A program made the position numbers and the translations under genes. The notes under the pieces were generated by a model. The model had not been told where the DNA came from and made no database searches. It saw nothing but the letters and a program-made list of their open reading frames with translations. A stretch of 46,680 bases of DNA. Origin: JAPEKQ01 sp964597945. Lineage in GTDB: Bacteria > Joyebacterota > Joyebacteria > Joyebacterales > Joyebacteraceae. The DNA lies in assembly GCA_964597945.1 (NCBI GenBank), contig CAZRAD010000003.1:1-46680 (forward strand). Reading direction: 5' to 3'. Shown piece after piece: positions 16,800-25,487 of the stretch (position 1 is its first letter; the number at the start of each line of letters is the position of its first letter).

Positions 16800-18143
16800 T
16801 CAGCTGATCGCCGAGAGGAAGACCGACGCCATCCCGAGGTAGACCATGATTCCCAGAATGTCGTTGAGCGTCGTGACAAATGGACCCTGTGCAACGGCAG
16901 GGTCCACGCCCACACCGCGAAGCGCATACGGAATGACGGCTCCGAGCGTCGCGGCGACGAGGATGACCATCGCGAGCGAACCGCCGACGACGGCCGCGAG
17001 CTGCCACGACCCGAGCCAGAACCCGACGATGGCCCAGATCGCCGCGCCGAGAACGAACGCGTTCATCAGCGCGACGCGCCATTCTTTGACGAGTCTCTCC
17101 CCCACGGGATCGCTGAGGCCACGCTCCGAGTGCATGCTTCGAACGATGATGGTCGAGGTCTGAAGCCCCACGTTACCGCCCATCGCGGTGATGACGGGAA
17201 CGAAGAACGCCAGCGCGAGCACGCGCTCGAGTGAGACGCTGAAGTGCCGCATCACGAGCGCGGAACAGAGCCCGCCGGCTGCGCCGATGATGAGCCACGG
17301 AAGCCGGATGCGCGAGATCCGCATCGAGGACTCCTCATGGAACTCGTCCTCGCGCGTACCCGCCATGAGGCTGATGTCCTCGTCGGCCTCTTCGTGAATG
17401 ACATCGATGATATCGTCGACCGTGATCCGTCCGACGAGCACGCCGGACGGGTCAACCACGGGAATCGCGACGAGGTCGTACTTGCTGAAGACGTGGGCAA
17501 CATCCTCCTGGTCCATCTCGGTCGAGACCGACACGACGTCCGCCTCCATGATGTCGCCGAGGCGCGTCGACGGCTGAGCGAGCACGAGGTTGCGGAGCGG
17601 AAAGACCCCGACGAGGCGGCGCGCGCCGTCGGTCACGTACACGTTGTGAATCTCGTCGACTTCCTCTGTCGCCTGGCGGATGAGTTCGATGGCATCGGCG
17701 ACCGTCTTTTCTCTGTTGAGGTAGACGAGCTCGGAGGCCATGATGCCGCCGGCCGACTCGTCGGTGTACTGCAGCAGATCCTCGACCTGCCGTCGATCCT
17801 CAGCTTCGAGCTGGGAGAGAACCTCGTCGCGTCGCTCGTCCTCCAGCATGCCCACGACATCGGCAGCATCGTCCGACTCGAGCTCAGTGGCGATATTGGC
17901 GATCTCGGGGGTCTCGAGGTCGGCGAGCACCAGCTCGAGCGCGTGCTCGTCGAGATGAGGAAGCACATCGGCGCTCGTCTCGGTGTCGAGTTCAGCGAAT
18001 ACGGCGCGCAAGAGCTCATCATCGAGGCGCTCGAGTGCCGACGCGACATCCGCAGGGTGCAGCCCCATGAGCTGCTCCGCAAGGGCGCTCGCGCTGCCCC
18101 GCAGATCCAGAAGAAGGTCGTCCTCTCTTGCACGATCAGGCAT
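16800..18143 (-). CDS. mgtE: Magnesium transporter MgtE
   Basis: 447 residues from ATG 18143 (MPDRAREDDLLLDL); an upstream in-frame extension has no family character. Order: MgtE N domain of helical repeats (about 10-130; 'LHPADVASALERL', 'EIANIATELESDDAADVVGML'), two CBS domains (about 130-255; 'ESAGGIMASELVYL', 'YDLVAIPVVDPSGVLVGRITVDDIIDVI'), then five membrane segments with the pore signature 'PVITAMGGNVGLQTSTIIVR'. It is a Mg2+-gated Mg2+ channel of the inner membrane whose cytoplasmic domains sense magnesium. Its start overlaps the DUF502 gene by 8 nt, and it lies near two CNNM/CorC genes. Confidence 0.95.
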   Translation of the reverse strand: MPDRAREDDLLLDLRGSASALAEQLMGLHPADVASALERLDDELLRAVFAELDTETSADVLPHLDEHALELVLADLETPEIANIATELESDDAADVVGMLEDERRDEVLSQLEAEDRRQVEDLLQYTDESAGGIMASELVYLNREKTVADAIELIRQATEEVDEIHNVYVTDGARRLVGVFPLRNLVLAQPSTRLGDIMEADVVSVSTEMDQEDVAHVFSKYDLVAIPVVDPSGVLVGRITVDDIIDVIHEEADEDISLMAGTREDEFHEESSMRISRIRLPWLIIGAAGGLCSALVMRHFSVSLERVLALAFFVPVITAMGGNVGLQTSTIIVRSMHSERGLSDPVGERLVKEWRVALMNAFVLGAAIWAIVGFWLGSWQLAAVVGGSLAMVILVAATLGAVIPYALRGVGVDPAVAQGPFVTTLNDILGIMVYLGMASVFLSAIS

Positions 18144-18810
18144 GCGGTCCGTCCGAACGGTCGCGCGACAGAACCCCTGCCGATACGACGAGCTTGAGCC
18201 CCTCATCGACGGGCATGTCGAGCGCGACGACGTCTTCTTTGGGAACGATCAGGAAGAACCCGGATGTCGGGTTCGGGGTTGTCGGGAGGAAGACCGTCAC
18301 GACATTGCGGCCGAGGTCATCGGACAAGCGGCCGCCGGTCTCCGATGTCACGAACGCCATGCTCCAGGTTCCCTTGTGCGGGTACTCGACGAGCACGACA
18401 CGGCGGAAGCTCGTCGAACGCTCCTGGAGAATGGTCGAGAACATCTGCTTCGTCGTCCTGTATATCCACCGAATGATAGGGATGTGATTGACGACACGTT
18501 CGCCGGCGCCGATCAGCCGTCGGCCGAGAAGATTGCTCGCTACCGACCCGATGATGATGATCACCGACACGAGCACGACGAGCCCAAGCCCGGGGACCTC
18601 GCGGCCGTAGTACCTTGCAACGAGCGGTCCCAGGATCGCATCAAGCCCGAAGAAGAGCTTCCAGAGAATGAAGACACTGATAGACGCGGGGAGGATGACG
18701 AGGAGCCCCGTGAAGAAGTAGCGCCTCAGAACACGCGCGATGCTCTGCCGCTCGGGTGCGGCGGTTCCCGTTCCGCCGTCCGCGTTCGGTGTCGTTGTTT
18801 CGTCGGTCAT
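18136..18810 (-). CDS. DUF502 family membrane protein
   Basis: 224 residues with two membrane segments (about 32-55 and 75-97) followed by a soluble beta-rich part. 'FFTGLLVILPASISVFILW', 'IPIIRWIYRTTKQMF', 'GTWSMAFVTSE' and 'VFLPTTPNPTSGFFLIVP' identify the DUF502 family. The biochemical role is not established; plant homologues (LCV/COV proteins) act in membrane trafficking and patterning. It overlaps both neighbours (4 nt with the CorC-like gene, 8 nt with mgtE), so these genes are made together and may share a link to ion balance or the envelope. Confidence 0.88.
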   Translation of the reverse strand: MTDETTTPNADGGTGTAAPERQSIARVLRRYFFTGLLVILPASISVFILWKLFFGLDAILGPLVARYYGREVPGLGLVVLVSVIIIIGSVASNLLGRRLIGAGERVVNHIPIIRWIYRTTKQMFSTILQERSTSFRRVVLVEYPHKGTWSMAFVTSETGGRLSDDLGRNVVTVFLPTTPNPTSGFFLIVPKEDVVALDMPVDEGLKLVVSAGVLSRDRSDGPHA

Positions 18811-20063
18811 CGTTTCCTGATCCTCACCTTGCCGATTCGTGTCGGGCTCGCGGAGACGACTCGAAGATCGAGCCCCGAGACGACGATCTCCTCGCCCGAC
18901 TCCGGGATCCGCCCGAGCATCTTCAGAAGAAGCCCGGCGACGGTGTTGTAGTCGCCTTCGGGCAGTTCCACACCCAGTATCTCCTCGACCGCATCGATCT
19001 CAGCGCGTCCATCGACCATAAACAGGTTGCGGTCGATCGCGCGGATCAGCGTCTCATGAATGTCGTACTCGTCCTCGATCTCGCCTACAAGCTCCTCGAG
19101 CAGATCCTCGAGCGTCACGATGCCCGAGAGGCTCCCGTGTTCGTCGATCACGACCGCCATATGCTGCCGTCTCGCCTGGAGCTCACGGAACAGATCGTCG
19201 CAGGTCTTCGTCTCCGGCACGTGCGGCACCGGCCGCTTGAGCGCTTCTATCGATTGCTCGCGTGGTATGCCGAGAAGATCACGCGAATGGACCATCGACT
19301 CGATGTGCTCACGGTCCCCGGAGATAACGGGTAGTCGTGAGAACCCGTATCGGCGAACGATCTCGACGGCATCGCCGACGGTCGCGTCCTCGCTCAGCCC
19401 GACGACGTCGGTTCGCGGCACCATCACCTCGCCGATGGACTTCTCTCCGAACTCGAAGACGCGCGTGATGAGCTTCGTCTCCTCCTTGTCGACCGCCCCC
19501 GCCATCTCTCCCTCGCTCGTCAGCAGCCGCTGGAGCTGGTCCTTCGTCAGTCGCTTTCGCCACTCGACGACGTGGACGCCGAAGAGCAGCAGCACGCCGC
19601 GCGCCAGACCCGTCGCCAGCCATATGACGGGCGAGAGCAGATAGTAGAAGAACCGCAGCGGGTGGACGATGCGAAGGACGATGCTGTCGCTGTGCCTGCG
19701 GCCGACGATCTTCGGGATGACTTCTCCGAGCATGAGAAGTGTCGGCGTCACGATCGCCGTCGAAAGAAGGGCGATCGCCCCGGGCGACCAGCCTTCTCTC
19801 TGGGGAGTCTCGCCCAGCCAGCTCATGAGTACCCAGGACACGAGCGACGAGGTCATCACGACCGCGAGATTCGTCCCGACGAGCGTTGTTCCGAGCAGGC
19901 GCTCCGGGTCCGAGGCAAACTTCTCGAGCACCCGGGCGCCGCTGCGCCCCTTCTCCAGCCAGTGTTCGAGACGAATCCAGTTCATCGAGACAAGCGCCGT
20001 CTCGGCCCCGGAGAAGAACGCGGACAGGACGAATCCGAGCGCGATGAGGAGACCGATCATCAT
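18807..20063 (-). CDS. CNNM/CorC (hemolysin C-like) membrane protein, second copy
   Basis: 418 residues in family order: a DUF21/CNNM membrane domain with about four helices (1-150; 'SAFFSGAETALVSM' is the signature), paired CBS domains ('VMVPRTDVVGLSEDATV' and 'RQHMAVVIDEHGSLSGIVTLEDLLEELVGEIEDEYD'), then a CorC_HlyC domain (about 335-418; 'VDGRAEIDAVEEILGVELPEGDYNTVAGLLL'). These proteins take part in magnesium or divalent-cation export and homeostasis. ATG 20063 overlaps the stop of the first copy by 4 nt. The two copies are clearly paralogous but far from identical. Confidence 0.93.
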   Translation of the reverse strand: MMIGLLIALGFVLSAFFSGAETALVSMNWIRLEHWLEKGRSGARVLEKFASDPERLLGTTLVGTNLAVVMTSSLVSWVLMSWLGETPQREGWSPGAIALLSTAIVTPTLLMLGEVIPKIVGRRHSDSIVLRIVHPLRFFYYLLSPVIWLATGLARGVLLLFGVHVVEWRKRLTKDQLQRLLTSEGEMAGAVDKEETKLITRVFEFGEKSIGEVMVPRTDVVGLSEDATVGDAVEIVRRYGFSRLPVISGDREHIESMVHSRDLLGIPREQSIEALKRPVPHVPETKTCDDLFRELQARRQHMAVVIDEHGSLSGIVTLEDLLEELVGEIEDEYDIHETLIRAIDRNLFMVDGRAEIDAVEEILGVELPEGDYNTVAGLLLKMLGRIPESGEEIVVSGLDLRVVSASPTRIGKVRIRKR

Positions 20064-21349
20064 CGTCGACCATCCTCCTCTCCACTCCCGGGCTGTTCCG
20101 TCTCGTCGAGCTTCACGATGGTCACGTTCGTGATGCGCTGCTCGTCGAGTTCCTCAACCGTGAACTCGAATCCGTCGCGCTCGAGCTTCTCACCAACCGA
20201 CGGAATGCGCCCGAAAGCGACCATGAGGTAGCCGCCGAGCGTCTCGATGCCCTCGCCCTCGAATTCGGGGACATCGAGCTCATCGGCAAGCAGGTCGAGC
20301 CTGATGGCGCCGTCGGCGATCAATGTCTTGCTGTCCAGGACACGGAATAGAGGGCGCTCTGCGTCGTCGTGCTCGTCGCGGATCTCTCCAACGATCTCCT
20401 CGATGAGATCCTCAAGCGTCACAACGCCCGCCGTCCCGCCATACTCATCGACGACGATGGCGATGTGGATGCGTCGCCGCTGCAGTTCGCGGAGCAGCCC
20501 GCCAGCGCTCTTGCTCTCGGGCGTGAAGGTCGCCTCTCGCACAAGACCGCGGATCGATTCGTCGCCGGCCTGCTCGAAGTCGAGCTTGAGCAGATCCTTC
20601 GCGTACAGGACACCGACGATGTGGTCGATGTCGTCGCTGTAGACGGGCATGCGGGAGAGTCCGTGCTCCCGGAACGCGGCGATAGCCTCGGACACGGTCA
20701 CGGTCTCGTCGAAACACTGCATGTCGACGCGCGGGACCATGAGTTCGCGGACAACGGTGTCCCCGAATTCCATGACGCTGTCGATCATGTCGCGCTCGTC
20801 CTCCTCGAGCGTACCCTCGTGTTCCGAGATGGCTACGATCGTGCGAAGCTCAGCGGCCGTGACGAATGGAGCCTCACCCTCATCAAGTCGGCCGAGCTTG
20901 GAGACCAGCCAGTGAACCGCGGTGACGATGGGAGCCAGAACCCGATCGATCGCGCCCAGAATCGGCGCCGCCCGGGTGGCGAACACCAAATTGTGCTGCA
21001 TCGCATACATCTTCGGGGCCACCTCGCCCACAACGAGGATGAAGAAGGTCACCACGATGACCTCGACCGTGATGCTGGCGGCGTCCGACAGCCCGAGAGC
21101 CCGAAGAGCGGTGAGCGCGACGACCGCGCCGAGCGAACTCGTCGCGACGTTGACGAGCGTATTGCCGAGTAGAATGGTAATCAGCAGCCGATCCGGCATG
21201 TTCAGGAGCCACCGTATGCGGCTCCGCTCATCCATCTCACTCACCTCGAGCCGCGAGAGCGAGAAGAGCGCGGTCTCGGAGCCCGAGAAGACGCCGGAGA
21301 GATAGAGCAGCGCGGAGAATCCAAGAGCCGCTGCGATAAGATAGGTCAT
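20060..21349 (-). CDS. CNNM/CorC (hemolysin C-like) membrane protein, first copy
   Basis: 429 residues: DUF21/CNNM membrane domain ('SGVFSGSETALFSLSRLEV'), CBS pair ('ELMVPRVDMQCFDETVTV'; 'RRIHIAIVVDEYGGTAGVVTLEDLIEEIVGEIRDEHD'), CorC_HlyC domain ('LIADGAIRLDLLADELDVPEFE'). It takes the place that ybeX/corC occupies after ybeY in many genomes. Predicted role: divalent-cation (Mg2+/Co2+) efflux or sensing at the inner membrane. Its ATG is directly preceded by an 18-bp tandem repeat that carries an SD-like AAGGGA in each unit, which may influence translation level. Confidence 0.93.
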   Translation of the reverse strand: MTYLIAAALGFSALLYLSGVFSGSETALFSLSRLEVSEMDERSRIRWLLNMPDRLLITILLGNTLVNVATSSLGAVVALTALRALGLSDAASITVEVIVVTFFILVVGEVAPKMYAMQHNLVFATRAAPILGAIDRVLAPIVTAVHWLVSKLGRLDEGEAPFVTAAELRTIVAISEHEGTLEEDERDMIDSVMEFGDTVVRELMVPRVDMQCFDETVTVSEAIAAFREHGLSRMPVYSDDIDHIVGVLYAKDLLKLDFEQAGDESIRGLVREATFTPESKSAGGLLRELQRRRIHIAIVVDEYGGTAGVVTLEDLIEEIVGEIRDEHDDAERPLFRVLDSKTLIADGAIRLDLLADELDVPEFEGEGIETLGGYLMVAFGRIPSVGEKLERDGFEFTVEELDEQRITNVTIVKLDETEQPGSGEEDGRR

Positions 21350-21415
21350 CGGTGTCCCTTACGGCTTCGGTGTCCCTTACGGCTTCGGTGTCCCTTACGG
21401 CTTCGGTGTCGCTTA
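21350..21415 (-). repeat. 18-bp tandem repeat carrying a Shine-Dalgarno-like core
   Basis: On the plus strand CGGTGTCCCTTACGGCTT occurs three times perfectly (21350-21403), plus a degenerate 12-bp fourth copy. Read in the direction of transcription each unit contains TAAGGGACACC, and the last copy places AAGGGA 6 nt before the ATG at 21349. It fills most of the gap between the ybeY stop and the CorC-like start. Confidence 0.9.
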
Positions 21416-21443
21416 TGACTGAGGAGCGCGGTAGACCCCTCGT

Positions 21444-21890
21444 TCAGCGTCCGTCAGACGCCGCCCGAACATGGCGGTTCTCGATCCGCCGCATCTCGGC
21501 GATGCGCTTCTCGTTCGGGTGGTCATATCCCAGAAGATGGAGCACGCCGTGTGCCACGAGCTTCAGGATCTCCCGGTCCACCGTCCGCCGGAATCGGCGC
21601 GACTGCACGGCCGCGCGGTCGACGGAGATGACGATGTCGCCGAGCACGAGTTCCTCGCCCTCGTCGCGCACGTCGCCGCCGTCGCGCATCGCGAACGACA
21701 GAACGTCGGTCGGTCTGTCGATCCCGCGATACTCTCGATTGAGATCATGCACGTACGCGTCATCGGCGAACGTGAGCGTCACGTCCGCGCCCGCCGCATC
21801 ATGCTCCGAGAGCAGCGCCTCGATGAGCGACCGGATGGTCCTGCGGTCCAGCTCCACGGTCTTCTGCTTGTTGATGATCGTGAGCGGCAT
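21444..21890 (-). CDS. ybeY: Endoribonuclease YbeY
   Basis: 148 residues from ATG 21890 (MPLTIINKQKTVELD), with GGAG 8 nt upstream inside the pgpH end. The zinc site H3xH5xH is intact: 'HGVLHLLGYDH' with His114, His118 and His124. 'DRPTDVLSFAM' is another family signature. YbeY is a single-strand metallo-endoribonuclease needed for 16S rRNA 3' maturation and ribosome quality control. It lies 4 nt after pgpH in the common phoH-pgpH-ybeY-corC order. A longer frame to 21986 would overlap pgpH and adds no conserved sequence. Confidence 0.95.
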   Translation of the reverse strand: MPLTIINKQKTVELDRRTIRSLIEALLSEHDAAGADVTLTFADDAYVHDLNREYRGIDRPTDVLSFAMRDGGDVRDEGEELVLGDIVISVDRAAVQSRRFRRTVDREILKLVAHGVLHLLGYDHPNEKRIAEMRRIENRHVRAASDGR

Positions 21891-21894
21891 CAGT

Positions 21895-24261
21895 CTACTC
21901 CGTTGGTCCGGCGCCGGTTCCCTCATCGGGCGCGCCGGGTGTGGTGTCGACCTCTCGTCGCGCGGCAGACTCATCGCCATCTTCACTCAGGCCGCCCTGA
22001 CCCTCCTCGCCCTCCGCCTGGTCGGGGTACTTCACCCGCTGGTGGTACATCCCGACGAGAACGCGGAAGTAGGCCTCGCGGATCTTCCGCAGATCAGAGA
22101 GCGTCAGCTCCGCGTCGTCGAGCTGGTGCGCCTTCCATCGCTTCTCGATGGCGTCCGCGATCTCGCTTTCGATGCGCTTCGGAGAAGCCGAGTCGCCTAT
22201 CGAGCGCGTGCGCGCCTCGAGGATATCCGCGAGCATCAGGATCGCCGATTCCTTGCTCCTCGGCCGCGGACCGGGATAGCAGTAGTCGGACTCCGTCACC
22301 TCATCAGGATCCTCGGCTTCCTTCCTCGCCTGATTGTAGAAGTACTCCATCAGGCTCGTACCGTGGTGCTCCCGGATGAGGTCGATGAGCGGTTCGGGGA
22401 CGTTCTCCTTGTGCGCAAGCTCGATACCGTCCTTGACGTGCGCCCGGATGACGAGGCTCGAGACCTTCGGCTTGAGACCTGTATGTTTGCTGGATTCGGC
22501 GTCGAGCCCCTGCTGGTTCTCGATGAAGTAGCCGGGGTTCACGAGCTTGCCGATGTCGTGATAGTACGCGCCGACGCGGGTCAGGAGTCCGTTGGCACCG
22601 ATGGCCTCGGCCGCCGCCTCGCCGAGGTTGCCGACGACGATGCTGTGGTGATAGGTGCCGGGAGCGGTCATCGCCATCTTGCGAAGCAGCGGTTTGTTCA
22701 TGTCGCCGAGCTCGAGCAGTGTCACGTCGGTCGTCACGCGGAAGCCGCGCTCGAACAACGGGAGTGTGACGATCACGATGCCCATACTGATCACCGCGTT
22801 GAGACCGCCCCATCCCATCCGCGACAGCGTTCCCATGTCGACCTCGACCATGACGATGTCGGCAATGGCGATGGCCGCGGCGTAGACACCGACGACTCGG
22901 ATGCCGGCCCAGTAGAAATCCTCGCGGTGCCGAACGCGCCGCACGGAGTGCGCGGCGACGATGGCCGCGGCGACCGAGACGAACGTGAACGGCATCCCGA
23001 AACCCGTGTAGATCGACGCGATCAGAACGACGATGAGCGTCGAGAAGACGGATGTCTCGAAATCGAACAACAGGGAACCCAGCATCGCAAGGAGCGCCAC
23101 CGGCACAAGATACGGTGACGCGTCGGGAACCCGCACGATGATCGCGGCCGCGATCATGACGGTCGTCAGAAGCACGGAGAACAGCACCGTGTAGCGAATC
23201 TCAGTGATGAGCTTCGGCTTACGGACCGATACGTAGAGCGTGAACACGAACAGCAACAGCGCCGCCTGAAGCATGCGGCCGAGCTGCGGGAAGAAGCGCG
23301 TGATGCCCGCGACATCCCTGAGCATGTCCTGCCGACGTCGCTCCATGGACCGCAGGATCGTCAGATGGTCCTCGGTCACACGCTCCCCGCGTTCAATGAT
23401 GATCTCATCCTGTTTGAAGTCCCGTCCCTCGAACTCCGAGACGTTCTCGCGCGCCGTTCTCCGCCGGCGGGCCGTTTCATCGGCATCGTATACGATGTTT
23501 CCCTCGAGGAACTGCGAGAGGATCTCCTTGACGGCGATGGTGCGCTCCGGGTCGTCGAACGTCCGACCGGCTTCGCGCTGGACCGTTTCGACAAGAAGCT
23601 GCTCGGGGATGAACGCCGCGGTCCGGACGATGCTCTCGTCATCACCCTCGAGGAGGGTCACGGTCGCGTCGGTCGCCATCTCGGGAGTTCCACGTTCACG
23701 GAGAATGCCGGTGTCGTACAGAACGAACAGGATCTCACGCGCTCGCTCCTCGACGTCGGAGGCGCGCTCCTCATTGAGAAGGATCTCGCGCGTCGACTCG
23801 CTCAGAACGACCCCGAGCTGCCCGAGCATGTCGAGCTTCTGCTGGCGAGGCTCGGTGCCGCCGCGGATCTCGTAGACCCGCGTCAGGAACTCGCCGAAGC
23901 TCGTCCGACTGACGGTCTGCACGCCCTCGTTGAGTCGGAACACCGGGACGACCTGTTCGGCAGCCGCCGTGCGCTCCTGCTCGAGCGCGTCCTCGGACTT
24001 GAGCACATCGAAATCGTACGGAGCAACGATCTCCTCGCGCGCGACCTGGCCGACCTGCAGTTCCACTCCGGTCTCCGGCAGAGCGCGCGGGAAGAGAAGC
24101 TCGAGGACGATGATGAACGCGAGCGACAGGAGAATGCCGTAGACGACGCCCCGGCGCCGCCAGGGACGAGCGGGCCCCTTCGCGTCGGCGTCAGCGACGT
24201 GCTTCACGCGACCGGCGCGTCGGCGGGTCTCCGGCCGCTTGCCGAACAGGCGTCGCATCAC
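21895..24261 (-). CDS. pgpH: Membrane 7TMR-HD phosphohydrolase, PgpH-like
   Basis: 788 residues. One N-terminal membrane helix (about 39-59), a large extracytoplasmic 7TMR-HDED domain (about 60-315), seven membrane helices (about 330-500), then a cytoplasmic HD-GYP-like HD domain with 'HHSIVVGNLGEAAA' and 'GAYYHDIGK'. In Listeria, PgpH of this architecture degrades the second messenger c-di-AMP, so the same is expected here. The C-terminus is acidic and rich in Gly and Pro. Start: GTG 24261 has AGGAGG at 7 nt and overlaps phoH by 4 nt; ATG 24258 is an equal alternative. Confidence 0.92.
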   Translation of the reverse strand: MMRRLFGKRPETRRRAGRVKHVADADAKGPARPWRRRGVVYGILLSLAFIIVLELLFPRALPETGVELQVGQVAREEIVAPYDFDVLKSEDALEQERTAAAEQVVPVFRLNEGVQTVSRTSFGEFLTRVYEIRGGTEPRQQKLDMLGQLGVVLSESTREILLNEERASDVEERAREILFVLYDTGILRERGTPEMATDATVTLLEGDDESIVRTAAFIPEQLLVETVQREAGRTFDDPERTIAVKEILSQFLEGNIVYDADETARRRRTARENVSEFEGRDFKQDEIIIERGERVTEDHLTILRSMERRRQDMLRDVAGITRFFPQLGRMLQAALLLFVFTLYVSVRKPKLITEIRYTVLFSVLLTTVMIAAAIIVRVPDASPYLVPVALLAMLGSLLFDFETSVFSTLIVVLIASIYTGFGMPFTFVSVAAAIVAAHSVRRVRHREDFYWAGIRVVGVYAAAIAIADIVMVEVDMGTLSRMGWGGLNAVISMGIVIVTLPLFERGFRVTTDVTLLELGDMNKPLLRKMAMTAPGTYHHSIVVGNLGEAAAEAIGANGLLTRVGAYYHDIGKLVNPGYFIENQQGLDAESSKHTGLKPKVSSLVIRAHVKDGIELAHKENVPEPLIDLIREHHGTSLMEYFYNQARKEAEDPDEVTESDYCYPGPRPRSKESAILMLADILEARTRSIGDSASPKRIESEIADAIEKRWKAHQLDDAELTLSDLRKIREAYFRVLVGMYHQRVKYPDQAEGEEGQGGLSEDGDESAARREVDTTPGAPDEGTGAGPTE

Positions 24262-25316
24262 TGGTCACCCTCCTCGCCGGCATCGCTCCCGGATCCGTTC
24301 GCGGCGCCTTCGCCGGGCGTCCCCACGTACGGCGACGTCGAGCCGCTGCTGTTCCGTCCGGCATTCTCCGTCGCCTTCACATAGCGGTCGAACGCCTTGA
24401 CGATCTCACGAACGAGTCTGTGGCGGACCACGTCGCTCTCGGTCAGGTAGGAAAAGGCAATGCCGTCGATTCCCGAGAGGATGTCCTGGATGCGTACGAG
24501 TCCTGACATCTCACGGTTCGCCAGGTCGATCTGCGTGATGTCACCCGTGATGACGGCGCGCGAGTTGAAGCCAAGCCTCGTGAGGAACATCTTCATCTGC
24601 GGCATCGTACTGTTCTGCGCCTCGTCGAGGATGACGAACGCGTCGTTCAACGTCCTCCCGCGCATGTACGCAAGCGGGATGACCTCGATCGTCCCGTTGT
24701 CGATGAGGTGCTTCACGCGCTCGGGGTCCATCATGTCGCGGAGCGCGTCGTAGAGCGGCCGGAGATACGGCGCGATCTTGTCCTGGTAGTCACCGGGCAG
24801 ATATCCGAGGCTCTCACCGGCCTCGACCGCCGGGCGGACCAGCGCGATCCGCGCGACCTCCTTCTGACGAAGCGCCGACACCGCCATCGCCACAGCGAGA
24901 TAGGTCTTGCCCGTGCCCGCGGGGCCGATGGCCGCGACGATATCGTTCTTGAGCATCGCCTCCACGTAGCTCTTCTGGCCGACCGTCCGTGGCTGCACCG
25001 GCTTCTTGAGCCCCGTCAGGGGCTTCTCGGCATCGTAGAACCGCGAGAGCTCCTCGGCGCGATCGGACCCGACCATCCCCATCGCATACTCGACATCCGC
25101 GCGGCGAACAGTCCGGCCACGGCGCACGAGCTTCGCCATCTCCGTGATGATGGTCTCGATCTGCTCAACCTCGCTCTGCTCACCCTCGATGATGATCTCG
25201 CCGCCACGCGCGGTCACCCTCGCGTCGAACGAGTCCTGGAGCAGCCGCAGATTCGTGTCGTGCCGCCCATAGAGATGGAGCGTGTCGATGTCGGCAACCG
25301 ATACCTTGCGCTTCAC
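24258..25316 (-). CDS. PhoH family ATPase
   Basis: 352 residues from a GTG at 25316, with GAGGG just upstream; an overlapping ATG at 25318 is immediately closed by a stop. An N-terminal KH-like part (1-70) precedes the PhoH ATPase core: Walker A 'GPAGTGKT' (131-138), 'VRPAVEAGESLGYLPGDYQDKI', Walker B-like 'VILDEAQN' and 'FLTRLGFNSRAVITGD'. These ATPases act with YbeY in RNA metabolism. The last 30 residues are low-complexity Ser/Gly. A terminator-like hairpin ends only 16 nt before the start codon, so expression may be set by attenuation or readthrough from the LysM operon. Confidence 0.94.
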   Translation of the reverse strand: MKRKVSVADIDTLHLYGRHDTNLRLLQDSFDARVTARGGEIIIEGEQSEVEQIETIITEMAKLVRRGRTVRRADVEYAMGMVGSDRAEELSRFYDAEKPLTGLKKPVQPRTVGQKSYVEAMLKNDIVAAIGPAGTGKTYLAVAMAVSALRQKEVARIALVRPAVEAGESLGYLPGDYQDKIAPYLRPLYDALRDMMDPERVKHLIDNGTIEVIPLAYMRGRTLNDAFVILDEAQNSTMPQMKMFLTRLGFNSRAVITGDITQIDLANREMSGLVRIQDILSGIDGIAFSYLTESDVVRHRLVREIVKAFDRYVKATENAGRNSSGSTSPYVGTPGEGAANGSGSDAGEEGDQ

Positions 25317-25332
25317 ATTGCCCTCACGGAAT

Positions 25333-25374
25333 GAAAACAGGCTCCCGGTCCCGGCGTGCCGGGAACCAGGAGCC
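25333..25374 (-). terminator. Rho-independent terminator of the LysM operon
   Basis: On the minus strand GGCTCC...GGAGCC encloses GGT..ACC and CCCGGC/GCCGGG with a small bulge, a very stable stem (25374-25340), followed by TGTTTTCA. It lies about 110 nt after the LysM stop and 16 nt before the phoH-family start. Confidence 0.7.
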
Positions 25375-25487
25375 AGTTTCTGTCGTTATCGCCTGGCAGC
25401 CGGGCGGCCCTCCTGCCGAGGTCGCCTCACCACACACTGACACCCGATCGACTCGCGGAGGCGGCGCCAATCGGCTTGTCCCTGCGC

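Noticed and set aside
21350..21415. CRISPR array
   Set aside because: The repeats are 18 bp with no spacers; it is a simple tandem repeat.
21352..23118. 588-codon plus-strand frame beginning with a repeated MSLTASV segment
   Set aside because: The repeated peptide is only the 18-bp tandem repeat read in the wrong direction; the rest is antisense to ybeY and pgpH.
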